Assembly (NCBI GenBank): GCA_964535875.1
Contig: CAZHUE010000005.1
Location: 1 to 33,658, forward strand
DNA: 33,658 bases
Reading direction: 5' to 3'
Source: QPIN01 sp964535875
GTDB taxonomy: Bacteria; Pseudomonadota; Gammaproteobacteria; Methylococcales; Methylomonadaceae
Position numbers and translations under genes: made by a program
Shown here: one piece after another, positions 23,773 through 31,675 of the stretch
How positions within the stretch are numbered: the stretch's first letter is position 1
Layout: the number at the start of each line of letters is the position of its first letter
The notes under the pieces: generated by a model
What the model saw: only the letters and a program-made list of their open reading frames with translations
The model's database searches: none
What the model was told of the DNA's origin: nothing

Positions 23773-24908
23773 TTTTTGACTATGAAACTATACGTATTAT
23801 ATGGTGGGCGATTTTAGGTGCATTATTAGTTGGCTTTTCCATTACTGGAGGGTTTGATTTGGGCGTGGGAGTTTTATTACCCTTTCTCGGAAAAAATGAT
23901 AATGAACGGCGAGTCATTATCAATGCAATTGGTCCTACCTGGGAAGGAAACCAGGTATGGTTTGTGATGGCAGGGAGTGCATTGTTTGCCGCTTGGCCTC
24001 TGGCTTATGCTGTTTCTTTTTCCAGCCTGTATTTTCCTCTGCTACTGACATTATTTGCTTTGTTTTTAAGACCTCTAGGCTTTGATTACCGAAGTAAACT
24101 ACCAAGCCAGACATGGCGTAATTACTGGGATAAAGCACTATTTATCGGCGGATTAGTGCCGGCGATAGTTTTTGGCATTGCATTTGGTAATTTACTGGTA
24201 GGCATTCCTTTTCATTTAGAAAATGATATGCGTATGATTTATCACGGCAACATGATGACTTTACTCAACCCGTTTGCCCTCTTGGCAGGTCTTTTAAGTT
24301 TATCCATGTTTACTATGCACGGTGCTGTTTACTTACAAATTAAAACCGAAGCCGCTATTCAGCAAAGAGCTAAAGAAAAAATACGTTTATTCACTTTTCT
24401 TACTTTATCTTTTTTTGCTTTAGCTGGTTACTGGCTTACATTTTTAGATGGCTACCATATTACTTCAGAAATTTTTCCAAATGGCCCCTCAGACCCATTA
24501 AATAAATTCGTTAAACGTGAGCCGGGCTTATGGCTTGATAATTATGGGCATTATCCTGATTTATGGTTACTCCCCCTGTCTACTTTTATTACTGGCGGTA
24601 TAACATTGATACTATCAACTATCAATAAACCTGGCAGTGCTTTTATTTTTAGCGCCATGACTGTTGCAAGTATTATTTTAACCGCCGGTTGCTCCATGTT
24701 TCCTTTTATTATCCCTTCAAGCATCTCTTTAAATAGTTCACTCACGGTATGGGATTCCAGCTCTAGCCTAAAGACCTTAACAATCATTTTTTGGGCCACC
24801 GCTTTCTTTTTACCTCTAATTATGAGTTACACAAGTTGGGTATTTCGTATATTACGTGGAAAAATAACGGTTGAACATATTAAAAAAAATGACCATACAG
24901 CATATTAG
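23769..24908 (+). CDS. cydB: Cytochrome bd-I ubiquinol oxidase subunit II
   Basis: The 379-residue membrane protein has the CydB hallmarks: G-F-D-L-G-V-G near 28-34, the N-A-I-G-P-T-W-E-G-N-Q-V-W segment near 52-64, R-P-L-G-F-D-Y-R near 101-108, and eight to nine hydrophobic helices. It carries the residues facing the quinone/oxygen channel in the CydAB heterodimer. The start overlaps cydA by four bases, and AGGAG sequences follow before the next gene, which begins eight bases after the stop. The cyd operon therefore continues into the CydX-GGDEF fusion. Confidence 0.97.
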   Translation: MIFDYETIRIIWWAILGALLVGFSITGGFDLGVGVLLPFLGKNDNERRVIINAIGPTWEGNQVWFVMAGSALFAAWPLAYAVSFSSLYFPLLLTLFALFLRPLGFDYRSKLPSQTWRNYWDKALFIGGLVPAIVFGIAFGNLLVGIPFHLENDMRMIYHGNMMTLLNPFALLAGLLSLSMFTMHGAVYLQIKTEAAIQQRAKEKIRLFTFLTLSFFALAGYWLTFLDGYHITSEIFPNGPSDPLNKFVKREPGLWLDNYGHYPDLWLLPLSTFITGGITLILSTINKPGSAFIFSAMTVASIILTAGCSMFPFIIPSSISLNSSLTVWDSSSSLKTLTIIFWATAFFLPLIMSYTSWVFRILRGKITVEHIKKNDHTAY

Positions 24909-24916
24909 GAGAAACT

Positions 24917-25510
24917 ATGTGGTATTTTAGTTGGATTTTAGGCTTATTACTGGCATGTTCATTAGGTATCATCAATGTTTTAAGACTAGAGGCTCAAGAA
25001 GCTCTAGCTAAAGAAAATGTAGCTATTGATCCCCTGACGCAATTATTAATTAAGGAAAGTATTTTAGAACGTCTACACGAAAAGGTCGAAAACTCTAAAC
25101 GTAATGAAATGCCCTTTTCTTTGCTGTATATTAGTCTAACTGACTTTAAAACCAAGCATCAGATGGCAGATTATGAAATGGATACTACACTATTAAAAGT
25201 TGTTGATTCATTCAAAAAAGATATTCGTAGTGGCCTGGATATTGCCGCAAGAGTTGGAGATGAAGATTTTTTAATTGCGTTACCAGGCGTTCCATTAGCC
25301 CGAGTTGATATGATTGCCAATAAAATTAAGAACAATATCTTTTCAACGGTTAAAACACCTAGAGAAACAGCGGTAGAAATAAGTATAGGTGTGGCTGAAT
25401 ATACCCATCATACTGACCTGATCACAGATGATATTTCCATGGGAATGAGTGAAGTTGAAGCTTTGTTGAATATAGCTATCGAAAGATGTTTTGAGTCAAC
25501 AAGTGCATAA
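24917..25510 (+). CDS. CydX fused to a degenerate GGDEF domain
   Basis: Residues 1-30 are a clear CydX, the small single-helix third subunit of cytochrome bd: M-W-Y-F-x-W-I-L-G, L-L-A-C-S and Glu25 line up with the 37-residue E. coli protein. After a short linker, a diguanylate-cyclase-like domain runs from D-P-L-T at 38-41 to about 190. It is catalytically degraded: the GGDEF signature is G-D-E-D-F at 114-118, the D-x-D metal motif is S-L-T (73-75), and the guanine-contact Asn and Asp are His81 and Gln82. An Arg104...Asp108 pair resembles a shifted inhibitory site. The gene starts eight bases after cydB with AGGAG five to six bases before the ATG. Synthesis of c-di-GMP is very unlikely; a structural, partner-binding or nucleotide-sensing role is inferred. 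Confidence 0.88.
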   Translation: MWYFSWILGLLLACSLGIINVLRLEAQEALAKENVAIDPLTQLLIKESILERLHEKVENSKRNEMPFSLLYISLTDFKTKHQMADYEMDTTLLKVVDSFKKDIRSGLDIAARVGDEDFLIALPGVPLARVDMIANKIKNNIFSTVKTPRETAVEISIGVAEYTHHTDLITDDISMGMSEVEALLNIAIERCFESTSA

Positions 25511-25569
25511 TTAGCTTTCATCCTCAGTCCTTACTTGTCATAAAATAATTATAAATACGAGGCATTTTA

Positions 25570-26148
25570 ATGAAAAAAATATTTAATTACTTTCTAATCG
25601 GTATTCTGGCTTTTATCCCTATCTATGTTATAGGAAGCATTGTTTTCTTTGTAAACGATAATTTTTCAGACTTAGTGAGATTTGTTTATGGCTATTATGA
25701 CAACTATCTAACCACTACTTTGATATTTATAATGAGCTTTTCTATGTTTTCTTATATTGGCTATCGGTTAAGCATTGGAAAATCATCAATCGTTTCTGTT
25801 ATTGATTATACTATTAACCAAATTCCATTTTTTAATACTATTTACAGAGTAACAAAGAAATTAGTCAATATGTTCTCTGGACATGAACAAAAAATAGCTA
25901 GAGAAGTGGTCTACATAGAGTACCCTAAAGAAGGCCTCTGGGTTCCTGCTTACGTAACAAATAAAGAAAAGGATCGTTATATCCTGTTTGTTCCAACATC
26001 ACCTAACCCAACATCTGGTTTTACTATTATTGCACATGAGTCAAAAGTCGTTAAATCCCAAATGGATATTGAACAAGCAACCAGCTTTATTATTAGTGTG
26101 GGTGCTGATTATGATCTATCTAGTGAGGCAAACAAGCTACCTAAATGA
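25570..26148 (+). CDS. DUF502 family membrane protein
   Basis: The 192-residue protein has two N-terminal membrane helices (about 7-28 and 46-66) and a soluble domain. The DUF502 signatures are visible: P-F-F-N-T-I-Y-R-V-T-K near 87-97, G-L-W-V-P-A-Y-V-T near 123-131, and F-V-P-T-S-P-N-P-T-S-G near 141-151. The family is common in bacteria and plants (COV1-like), without a fixed biochemical role. It starts 59 bases after the CydX-GGDEF gene, so it may be in the cyd transcript or have its own promoter. Its stop overlaps the symporter start by four bases (ATGA), indicating translational coupling with it. Confidence 0.88.
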   Translation: MKKIFNYFLIGILAFIPIYVIGSIVFFVNDNFSDLVRFVYGYYDNYLTTTLIFIMSFSMFSYIGYRLSIGKSSIVSVIDYTINQIPFFNTIYRVTKKLVNMFSGHEQKIAREVVYIEYPKEGLWVPAYVTNKEKDRYILFVPTSPNPTSGFTIIAHESKVVKSQMDIEQATSFIISVGADYDLSSEANKLPK

Positions 26149-27491
26149 CAGGTTTTGAACCCATACTAAATCAACTGAGTACGCTAGTTTGGGGGCCCAT
26201 AATGCTAGCCTTTTTATTGGGCATTGGCATTTTTCTCACCATTGGACTAAAGGCATTTCCATGGCTATATACACTCAAATCCTTCTCTCTCCTTTGGAAA
26301 AGTAGAAATGTAGCACAAGCCGGAGATATTTCTCCTTTCCAGGCATTAATGACATCTTTATCAGCGACCATTGGTACTGGAAATATTGCAGGTGTAGCAA
26401 CAGCAATTTTCTTAGGTGGGCCCGGAGCTATTTTCTGGATGTGGATAACCGCTTTATTTGGTATGGCAACTAAATATGCTGAAGCAGTTTTAGCCGTTAA
26501 ATACAGAGAAGTTGATAGCCTGGGAAATCATGTCGGCGGTCCTATGTATTATATTAAAAATGGTCTTGGACAAAAATGGCATGGTTTAGCTATTACATTT
26601 TCTATTTTTGGAGCATTAGCTGCTTTCGGTATTGGGAATATGGTTCAAGCCAACTCAGTTGCTGATGCTGTAAAAACTACATTCAACATCCCGGCATGGC
26701 AAACAGGAGTTGCTATTACAATATTAACAGCCGCTGTTATTTTGGGTGGAGTTGGTCGAATTGCAACTGTGGCTTCTGCCCTTGTCCCTGCAATGGCATT
26801 TACCTACATTACAGGTGCTTTGTTAATAATTTTTAATAATTTAGGCCAACTCCCTGAGGCTTTATATTTAATAGTTAGTAGTGCTTTTAGTGAAACGGCA
26901 GCCGTTGGCGGTTTTACCGGTGCTGCTGTTTGGGCGGCCATTCGCTTTGGTGTTGCCAGGGGTGTTTTTTCTAATGAAGCTGGTCTTGGGAGCGCACCCA
27001 TTGCCCATGCAGCGGCCAAAACATCATCACCGGTTCAACAAGGCATGATAGCAATGCTAGGCACATTTATTGATACCTTAATCATCTGCACCATGACCGC
27101 ATTAGTCATTATATTATCTGGGGTTTGGTCAAGTGGGGAAACAGGCGCTGCTTTATCAACATTAGCCTTTAATACTGCAATGCCAGGATGGGGTGGTTAT
27201 ATCATCGTCTTTAGCTTAGTGGTCTTTGCTTTCACCACTATCTTGGGTTGGAGCTATTATGGCGAGAGATGTGCAGAATTTTTGTTTGGAGTAAGGGCAA
27301 TCAAGCCATATAGATTTCTATGGCTGTGTGCAATCCCCGTTGGTGCAATGGGAAAACTTGATGTAATCTGGTTACTAGCTGATGTGCTAAATGGTCTAAT
27401 GGCTATACCAAACCTAATTGCTCTTGGCTTATTAAGTCCAATAATATTTAAAATAACTAAAGACTATTTAAAAAGCCATCATCAGGCGTAG
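26145..27491 (+). CDS. Alanine/glycine:cation symporter (AGCS family)
   Basis: The 448-residue protein has about 11 membrane helices and the AGCS signature S-A-T-I-G-T-G-N-I-A-G-V-A near residues 72-84, where substrate and sodium bind. Other family marks are G-P-G-A-I-F-W-M-W near 92-100, N-E-A-G-L-G-S-A-P near 276-284, and W-S-Y-Y-G-E near 368-373. Members import alanine or glycine with sodium (or protons). It is coupled to the DUF502 gene and convergent with oadB, with only two bases between the two stops. The sodium-pumping oxaloacetate decarboxylase encoded opposite could supply the ion gradient it uses. Confidence 0.93.
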   Translation: MTGFEPILNQLSTLVWGPIMLAFLLGIGIFLTIGLKAFPWLYTLKSFSLLWKSRNVAQAGDISPFQALMTSLSATIGTGNIAGVATAIFLGGPGAIFWMWITALFGMATKYAEAVLAVKYREVDSLGNHVGGPMYYIKNGLGQKWHGLAITFSIFGALAAFGIGNMVQANSVADAVKTTFNIPAWQTGVAITILTAAVILGGVGRIATVASALVPAMAFTYITGALLIIFNNLGQLPEALYLIVSSAFSETAAVGGFTGAAVWAAIRFGVARGVFSNEAGLGSAPIAHAAAKTSSPVQQGMIAMLGTFIDTLIICTMTALVIILSGVWSSGETGAALSTLAFNTAMPGWGGYIIVFSLVVFAFTTILGWSYYGERCAEFLFGVRAIKPYRFLWLCAIPVGAMGKLDVIWLLADVLNGLMAIPNLIALGLLSPIIFKITKDYLKSHHQA

Positions 27492-27493
27492 AA

Positions 27494-28621
27494 TTATTTT
27501 ACTAAACTTAACAAAACGCCCGCAGCAACAGCAGAGCCAATTACACCGGCTACATTTGGGCCCATAGCATGCATTAAAAGGAAGTTGTGAGGATTACTCT
27601 CTAATCCAACTTTATTGGCCACTCTGGCTGCCATCGGCACTGCGGAAACTCCTGCTGCACCAATCAATGGATTAATCGGTGTTTTACTAAATTTATTCAT
27701 TAGTTTAGCCATTAAAACACCACAGGCAGTCCCTATACAAAAAGCAATCGCACCTAAAGCTAAAATACCAAGAGTCTCAGTTTTAAGAAAAGCTTCTGCA
27801 CTCAATTTTGATCCTACAGCCAAACCTAAAAAGATGGTGACAATATTAATCAATTCATTTTGAGCTGTTTTACTTAGTCTATCAACCACTCCACAAGCAT
27901 TCATTAAATTCCCTAAACAAAACATGCCGACTAATGGTGCTGCTGAAGGGAGAAGAAGGGCACTAAGTATTAAAAGCATGAGTGGAAAAATTATTTTTTC
28001 AGTATTACTTACAACACGAAGCTGTTGCATTTCTATTTTTCGCTCTGCTTCTGTTGTCAATGCGCGCATGATTGGAGGCTGGATTAATGGAACCAAAGCC
28101 ATATATGAATATGCAGCAACGGCTATTGCACCTAATAGTTCTGGTGCTAATTTAGAAGCAACATAAATTGCTGTAGGTCCGTCAGCCCCCCCAATAATGG
28201 AGATAGCCGCCGCATCTTTTAGTGAAAATTCCATTCCCGGAATAAAATTAAGTGCTAAGGCCCCCAGCAGGGTGGAAAAAATTCCAAATTGAGCCGCTGC
28301 GCCTAAAAATAAGGTCTTTGGGTTGGCAAGCATTGGGCCAAAATCTGTCATGGCTCCTACACCCATAAAGATCAATAAAGGAAAAACGCCTGTTTCAATT
28401 CCAAGATAGAAATAATATAAAATACCGCCTGGTTCAGCAATACCTGCAACAGGAATATTACTTAAAATTGAACCAAAACCGATAGGTAATAATAACAAAG
28501 GCTCAAAACCTTTCTTAATAGCAAGGTAAACTAACAAAAAACCAACCAGCATCATAAAGATTTGTGCGCCAGTAAAGTTATAAAAGCCGGTGCTTTCCCA
28601 TAAGGAGATAAGATTATCCAT
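27494..28621 (-). CDS. oadB: Oxaloacetate decarboxylase, sodium-pump beta subunit
   Basis: OadB is the integral membrane subunit that decarboxylates the carboxybiotin group and pumps sodium out of the cell. The 375-residue product has nine or more helices and the conserved G-G-A-D-G-P-T-A-I-Y motif near 141-150, whose Asp is essential for sodium translocation in studied members, plus G-L-A-V-G-S-K-L near 261-268 and H-A-M-G-P-N-V-A-G-V-I near 348-358. It is the last gene of the oadG-oadA-oadB series on the minus strand, but a 150-bp palindromic element separates it from oadA, so its expression may be partly uncoupled. Confidence 0.95.
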   Translation of the reverse strand: MDNLISLWESTGFYNFTGAQIFMMLVGFLLVYLAIKKGFEPLLLLPIGFGSILSNIPVAGIAEPGGILYYFYLGIETGVFPLLIFMGVGAMTDFGPMLANPKTLFLGAAAQFGIFSTLLGALALNFIPGMEFSLKDAAAISIIGGADGPTAIYVASKLAPELLGAIAVAAYSYMALVPLIQPPIMRALTTEAERKIEMQQLRVVSNTEKIIFPLMLLILSALLLPSAAPLVGMFCLGNLMNACGVVDRLSKTAQNELINIVTIFLGLAVGSKLSAEAFLKTETLGILALGAIAFCIGTACGVLMAKLMNKFSKTPINPLIGAAGVSAVPMAARVANKVGLESNPHNFLLMHAMGPNVAGVIGSAVAAGVLLSLVK

Positions 28622-28651
28622 AAACTGTCTTTATTTTATTCAGGAAAATAG

Positions 28652-28801
28652 TTAGGACCTGTTCAAGGTCTACTGTGTCGTCGCTGTCAGTTACGGACGG
28701 ACGGAGCACAGAAACCGAAGTTTACACGAAGTAAATGAGGATTTCGAGCACCGCCCAAGCGTAACTGGCAATGGCACAGTAGATCTTGAACAGGTTCTTA
28801 G
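28652..28801. repeat. Palindromic element (ACCTGTTCAAG) between oadA and oadB
   Basis: GACCTGTTCAAG at 28656-28667 and its reverse complement near 28784-28795 (CTTGAACAGGT) are the ends of a 140-bp hairpin. The arms also share TCTACTGTG and AGTTACG, and the GAAGT/ACTTC region forms the tip. TTAG flanks the element on both sides (28652-28655 and 28798-28801), a possible target duplication. It has no coding capacity and interrupts the oad operon. It looks like a REP/MITE-type repeat found in aquatic gammaproteobacteria, by general resemblance only. Confidence 0.75.
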
Positions 28802-28829
28802 AAGCATACTCATAAAATTGATATTATAT

Positions 28830-30605
28830 CTATAAGGTTATTACGACTTCACCAACGGCAACTGCATCACCTTCTTTCACATTAACGATACTGACTGTGC
28901 CTGAAATTTTAGAACGCACTTCCGTTTCCATTTTCATCGCTTCCATAATTAATACAACATCGCCTTTAACAACATAAGCACCTTGAGCAGCATTAATCTT
29001 CAATATAGTCCCCGCCATAGGTGATTCTATTATTTCTCCACTACTTGCAGATGATACTGAGGTGTCACCTGTTTGCTGCACGCTAATATTGGACCCACTT
29101 GGCCCAACGGCAACATTGTAGCTTCTTCCATCTACATTAACTGAATAAGTCTCAACCGCGTTTTTTGTCTTTCCTACCTGTTGTACATTCGCAGAGAAAT
29201 CCGCTTCTGGGTTAGGTGCTGGCTCAAAAGCTTCAGGGTTGCCACGATTTGATATAAATTTCCAACCAACAAGCGCAAAAAGCCCATTAATCAACGCATC
29301 TTCTTCTACGTTTTTTGCGAGTGTTACACCTTCCTCCTTGGCTTTTTCTTCCACCTCTGCAATCAATTTATGCATTTCAGGTTCTAACAAATCTGCTGGC
29401 CTGCATATAATCACTTCTGAGCCATTCAACGCACGTGCTTGTAATTCTTTATTTAAACCTGCTGGAGCTGCACCATATTCACCTTTCAATACACCGGCTG
29501 TTTCTTTTGTGATTGTTTTATAACGTTCCCCTGCAATAACATTGAGTACTGCTTGTGTTCCAACAATTTGTGAAGTGGGTGTAACTAATGGAATAAACCC
29601 CAAGTCTTCTCTTACTCTAGGAATTTCTTTTAACACTTCATCAAATTTATCTTCTGCACCTTGTTCTTTAAGCTGACTTTCCATATTGGTCAACATACCG
29701 CCTGGAACTTGTGAAATCAAGATTCGGCTGTCAACGCCTTTTAAACTTCCCTCATACTGCGCATATTTTTTTCTAACACCTCTAAAATAATGCGCTATTT
29801 CTTCCAGTTTTACTAAATCTAGACCAGTATCACGGCTTTGCCCTTCTAAACTGGCAACAATCGTTTCTGTAGGACTATGGCCATAAGTCATACTTAGTGA
29901 TGATATTGCAGTATCAACATTATCAATATCGGCTTCAATTGCTTTAATCAGTGTCGCGACACTCAAACCAGTGGTTGCATGGCAATGAATATGAATAGGA
30001 ATATTTGTTGACTGTTTTAATTTAGTCACTAATTCAAACGCATCATAGGGCTTTAATAACCCAGCCATGTCCTTAATACAGATTGAGTGCGCACCCAAGT
30101 CTTCAATTTGTTTACCTTGAACCACCCATTTATCTATCGTATGAAATTGGCTAGTAGTATAAGAAATAGTACCCTGAGCATGTGCATCAGTATTCAATAC
30201 GGCTTTAACAGCTTGTTTAATATTTCGCATATCGTTCATTGCATCAAAAATACGGAAGACATCCATACCATTAACAACACAACGCTCTACAAATTTATCA
30301 ACCACATCATCAGCATAATGCCGGTAACCTAAAATATTCTGACCACGAAGTAACATTTGTTGCTGAGTTTTAGGCATAGCCGCTTTTAACAGACGCAATC
30401 TTTCCCAAGGGTCTTCACCTAAATATCGAATGCAGGCATCAAATGTCGCACCACCCCACGATTCAATAGACCAATAACCAATTTGATCTAATTTCTCACA
30501 AATGGGTAACATATCTTCAATGCGCATACGAGTAGCCAGTATTGATTGGTGCGCATCACGTAAAACGACTTCTGTTATGCCTAAAGACTTTTTCAGCTCT
30601 ACCAT
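28830..30605 (-). CDS. oadA: Oxaloacetate decarboxylase alpha subunit (biotin carrier and carboxyltransferase)
   Basis: OadA transfers the carboxyl group of oxaloacetate to its own biotin. The 591-residue product has an N-terminal TIM-barrel carboxyltransferase domain (L-R-D-A-H-Q-S at about 14-20, C-I-K-D-M-A-G near 170, metal ligands in H-I-H-C-H-A near 202), a helical conserved domain, a low-complexity Ser/Gly/Gln linker, and a C-terminal biotinyl domain with E-A-M-K-M-E, biotinylated at Lys558. I chose the ATG at 30605, preceded by AGGAGA; an upstream in-frame ATG at 30650 adds 15 residues without family similarity. It lies 66 bases after oadG on the same strand. Confidence 0.96.
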   Translation of the reverse strand: MVELKKSLGITEVVLRDAHQSILATRMRIEDMLPICEKLDQIGYWSIESWGGATFDACIRYLGEDPWERLRLLKAAMPKTQQQMLLRGQNILGYRHYADDVVDKFVERCVVNGMDVFRIFDAMNDMRNIKQAVKAVLNTDAHAQGTISYTTSQFHTIDKWVVQGKQIEDLGAHSICIKDMAGLLKPYDAFELVTKLKQSTNIPIHIHCHATTGLSVATLIKAIEADIDNVDTAISSLSMTYGHSPTETIVASLEGQSRDTGLDLVKLEEIAHYFRGVRKKYAQYEGSLKGVDSRILISQVPGGMLTNMESQLKEQGAEDKFDEVLKEIPRVREDLGFIPLVTPTSQIVGTQAVLNVIAGERYKTITKETAGVLKGEYGAAPAGLNKELQARALNGSEVIICRPADLLEPEMHKLIAEVEEKAKEEGVTLAKNVEEDALINGLFALVGWKFISNRGNPEAFEPAPNPEADFSANVQQVGKTKNAVETYSVNVDGRSYNVAVGPSGSNISVQQTGDTSVSSASSGEIIESPMAGTILKINAAQGAYVVKGDVVLIMEAMKMETEVRSKISGTVSIVNVKEGDAVAVGEVVITL

Positions 30606-30671
30606 GTTTTCTCCTAATGACCTTTGTTGGGTCTGTCGTTTTAAGCCCACTTTGTAAATTTGCTTTAAAGA

Positions 30672-30911
30672 TTATTTATGCTTACTACGATATTGATGTA
30701 CCGCAGCACTAATTGCAGCTATAACACCTGAATCTGTGTGACTAGTTGATGCTGAAACGGACGAAACGTCCAACATGGGGTCTTCTGGAAAAAAGCGTTG
30801 GATTACTGCTGTCATAATATTTACCATGACTATCAACAAAGCTAAAAATGCAAAGACAATCCCCATCCCTATTAGCATCAGCTCAACACCTGAACTCATC
30901 ATTTCGTTCAT
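30672..30911 (-). CDS. oadG: Oxaloacetate decarboxylase gamma subunit
   Basis: The 79-residue protein has the OadG layout: one N-terminal membrane helix (about 9-33, with G-M-G-I-V-F-A-F-L), a short linker and a cytoplasmic tail ending in A-A-I-S-A-A-V-H-Q-Y-R. OadG bridges the membrane beta subunit and the soluble alpha subunit and speeds carboxyl transfer; its C-terminal His can bind zinc. A His is present in that tail (V-H-Q-Y). It is the first gene of the operon, with an extended -10 promoter about 30 bases upstream. Length is typical (around 80-85 residues). Confidence 0.93.
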   Translation of the reverse strand: MNEMMSSGVELMLIGMGIVFAFLALLIVMVNIMTAVIQRFFPEDPMLDVSSVSASTSHTDSGVIAAISAAVHQYRSKHK

Positions 30912-30945
30912 GCTTAATTTCCTATATGAACTAATTAACTATGGC

Positions 30946-30954
30946 ATTATACCA
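30946..30954 (-). promoter_or_regulatory. Extended -10 promoter for oadGAB
   Basis: On the minus strand TGGTATAAT (TG-N followed by perfect TATAAT, 30951-30946) lies 34 bases before the oadG ATG. The -35 region is poor (GAAATC at 17 bases), which an extended -10 can tolerate. Confidence 0.5.
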
Positions 30955-31279
30955 TAATTTTATTGCCTGATTTCTCCATACAAAACCTGCAATTTATGAT
31001 CCTATAAAAAGCAGTTGAACTGCAGAATTATAGCGCAAGACCTTGGTTTAACAGTTCTTTACAGGTTTTTTCTCCTGCAAAACCTGCATTTCCTACCTCC
31101 ATACAGGTCAAAAAAATTTAGCTTCACCTATAGGTTATAGCGGACATTTTTTGAAGTGCTGTGGAATCAATAGCTTGTGCTATAAACCGTGAGCAACTGC
31201 TTTTTCTAGGATGATTTAAACTTTCCATAATATAACCTCAAGAGTAGAATAAAACTAATACAAATTAAGGGGTACAGCA
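30955..31279. other. Intergenic region between oadG and msrB with repeated CAAAACCTGCA motif
   Basis: This 325-base stretch has no gene. It contains an imperfect direct repeat: TTTCTCCATACAAAACCTGC at 30971-30990 and TTTCTCC-TG-CAAAACCTGCA at 31069-31088, about 98 bases apart. The second can pair with ACAGGTTTT just upstream (31061-31069). A palindrome, GCAGTT-G-AACTGC, spans 31011-31023. These may be operator sites for one or both divergent genes. I do not recognise the regulator, and I see no sodium or other riboswitch. Confidence 0.5.
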
Positions 31280-31675
31280 ATGACCGAAAAAATGGATCGT
31301 GAACGAGAGTGGGGAAAAAACCTCACACCAGAACAATACAATATATGCCGAAACAAGGGAACAGAAAAACCCTTTTCAGGTGAATATACAGATTGTAAAA
31401 AACCAGGTGTTTATCATTGCGTTTGCTGTGGAAACACTCTTTTTGATTCAGAAACAAAATATGATTCCGGCTCTGGCTGGCCAAGTTTTTGGAATACTAT
31501 AAATAAGGAAAATATTAATCAAATTGTCGATATTAGCCATGGTATGAAAAGAACCGAGGTAACTTGTAAAACCTGCGACTCACATTTAGGCCATGTTTTT
31601 GAAGATGGCCCTAAACCAACAGAGCTACGCTATTGCATCAATTCTGCATCGCTAAAGTTAAAAGATAAGTCATGA
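31280..31675 (+). CDS. msrB: Peptide-methionine (R)-S-oxide reductase
   Basis: MsrB reduces methionine-R-sulfoxide in proteins. The 131-residue protein is the zinc-binding type: Cys47 and Cys50 (H-C-V-C-C) and Cys96 and Cys99 (C-K-T-C) form the zinc site. The catalytic Cys119 is in R-Y-C-I-N-S-A-S, and the substrate pocket motif G-S-G-W-P-S-F-W is at 64-71. No signal peptide is present, so it is cytoplasmic. AAGGGG lies about eight bases before the ATG. The stop overlaps the next start by four bases (ATGA), coupling it to an M18 aminopeptidase. Confidence 0.96.
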   Translation: MTEKMDREREWGKNLTPEQYNICRNKGTEKPFSGEYTDCKKPGVYHCVCCGNTLFDSETKYDSGSGWPSFWNTINKENINQIVDISHGMKRTEVTCKTCDSHLGHVFEDGPKPTELRYCINSASLKLKDKS

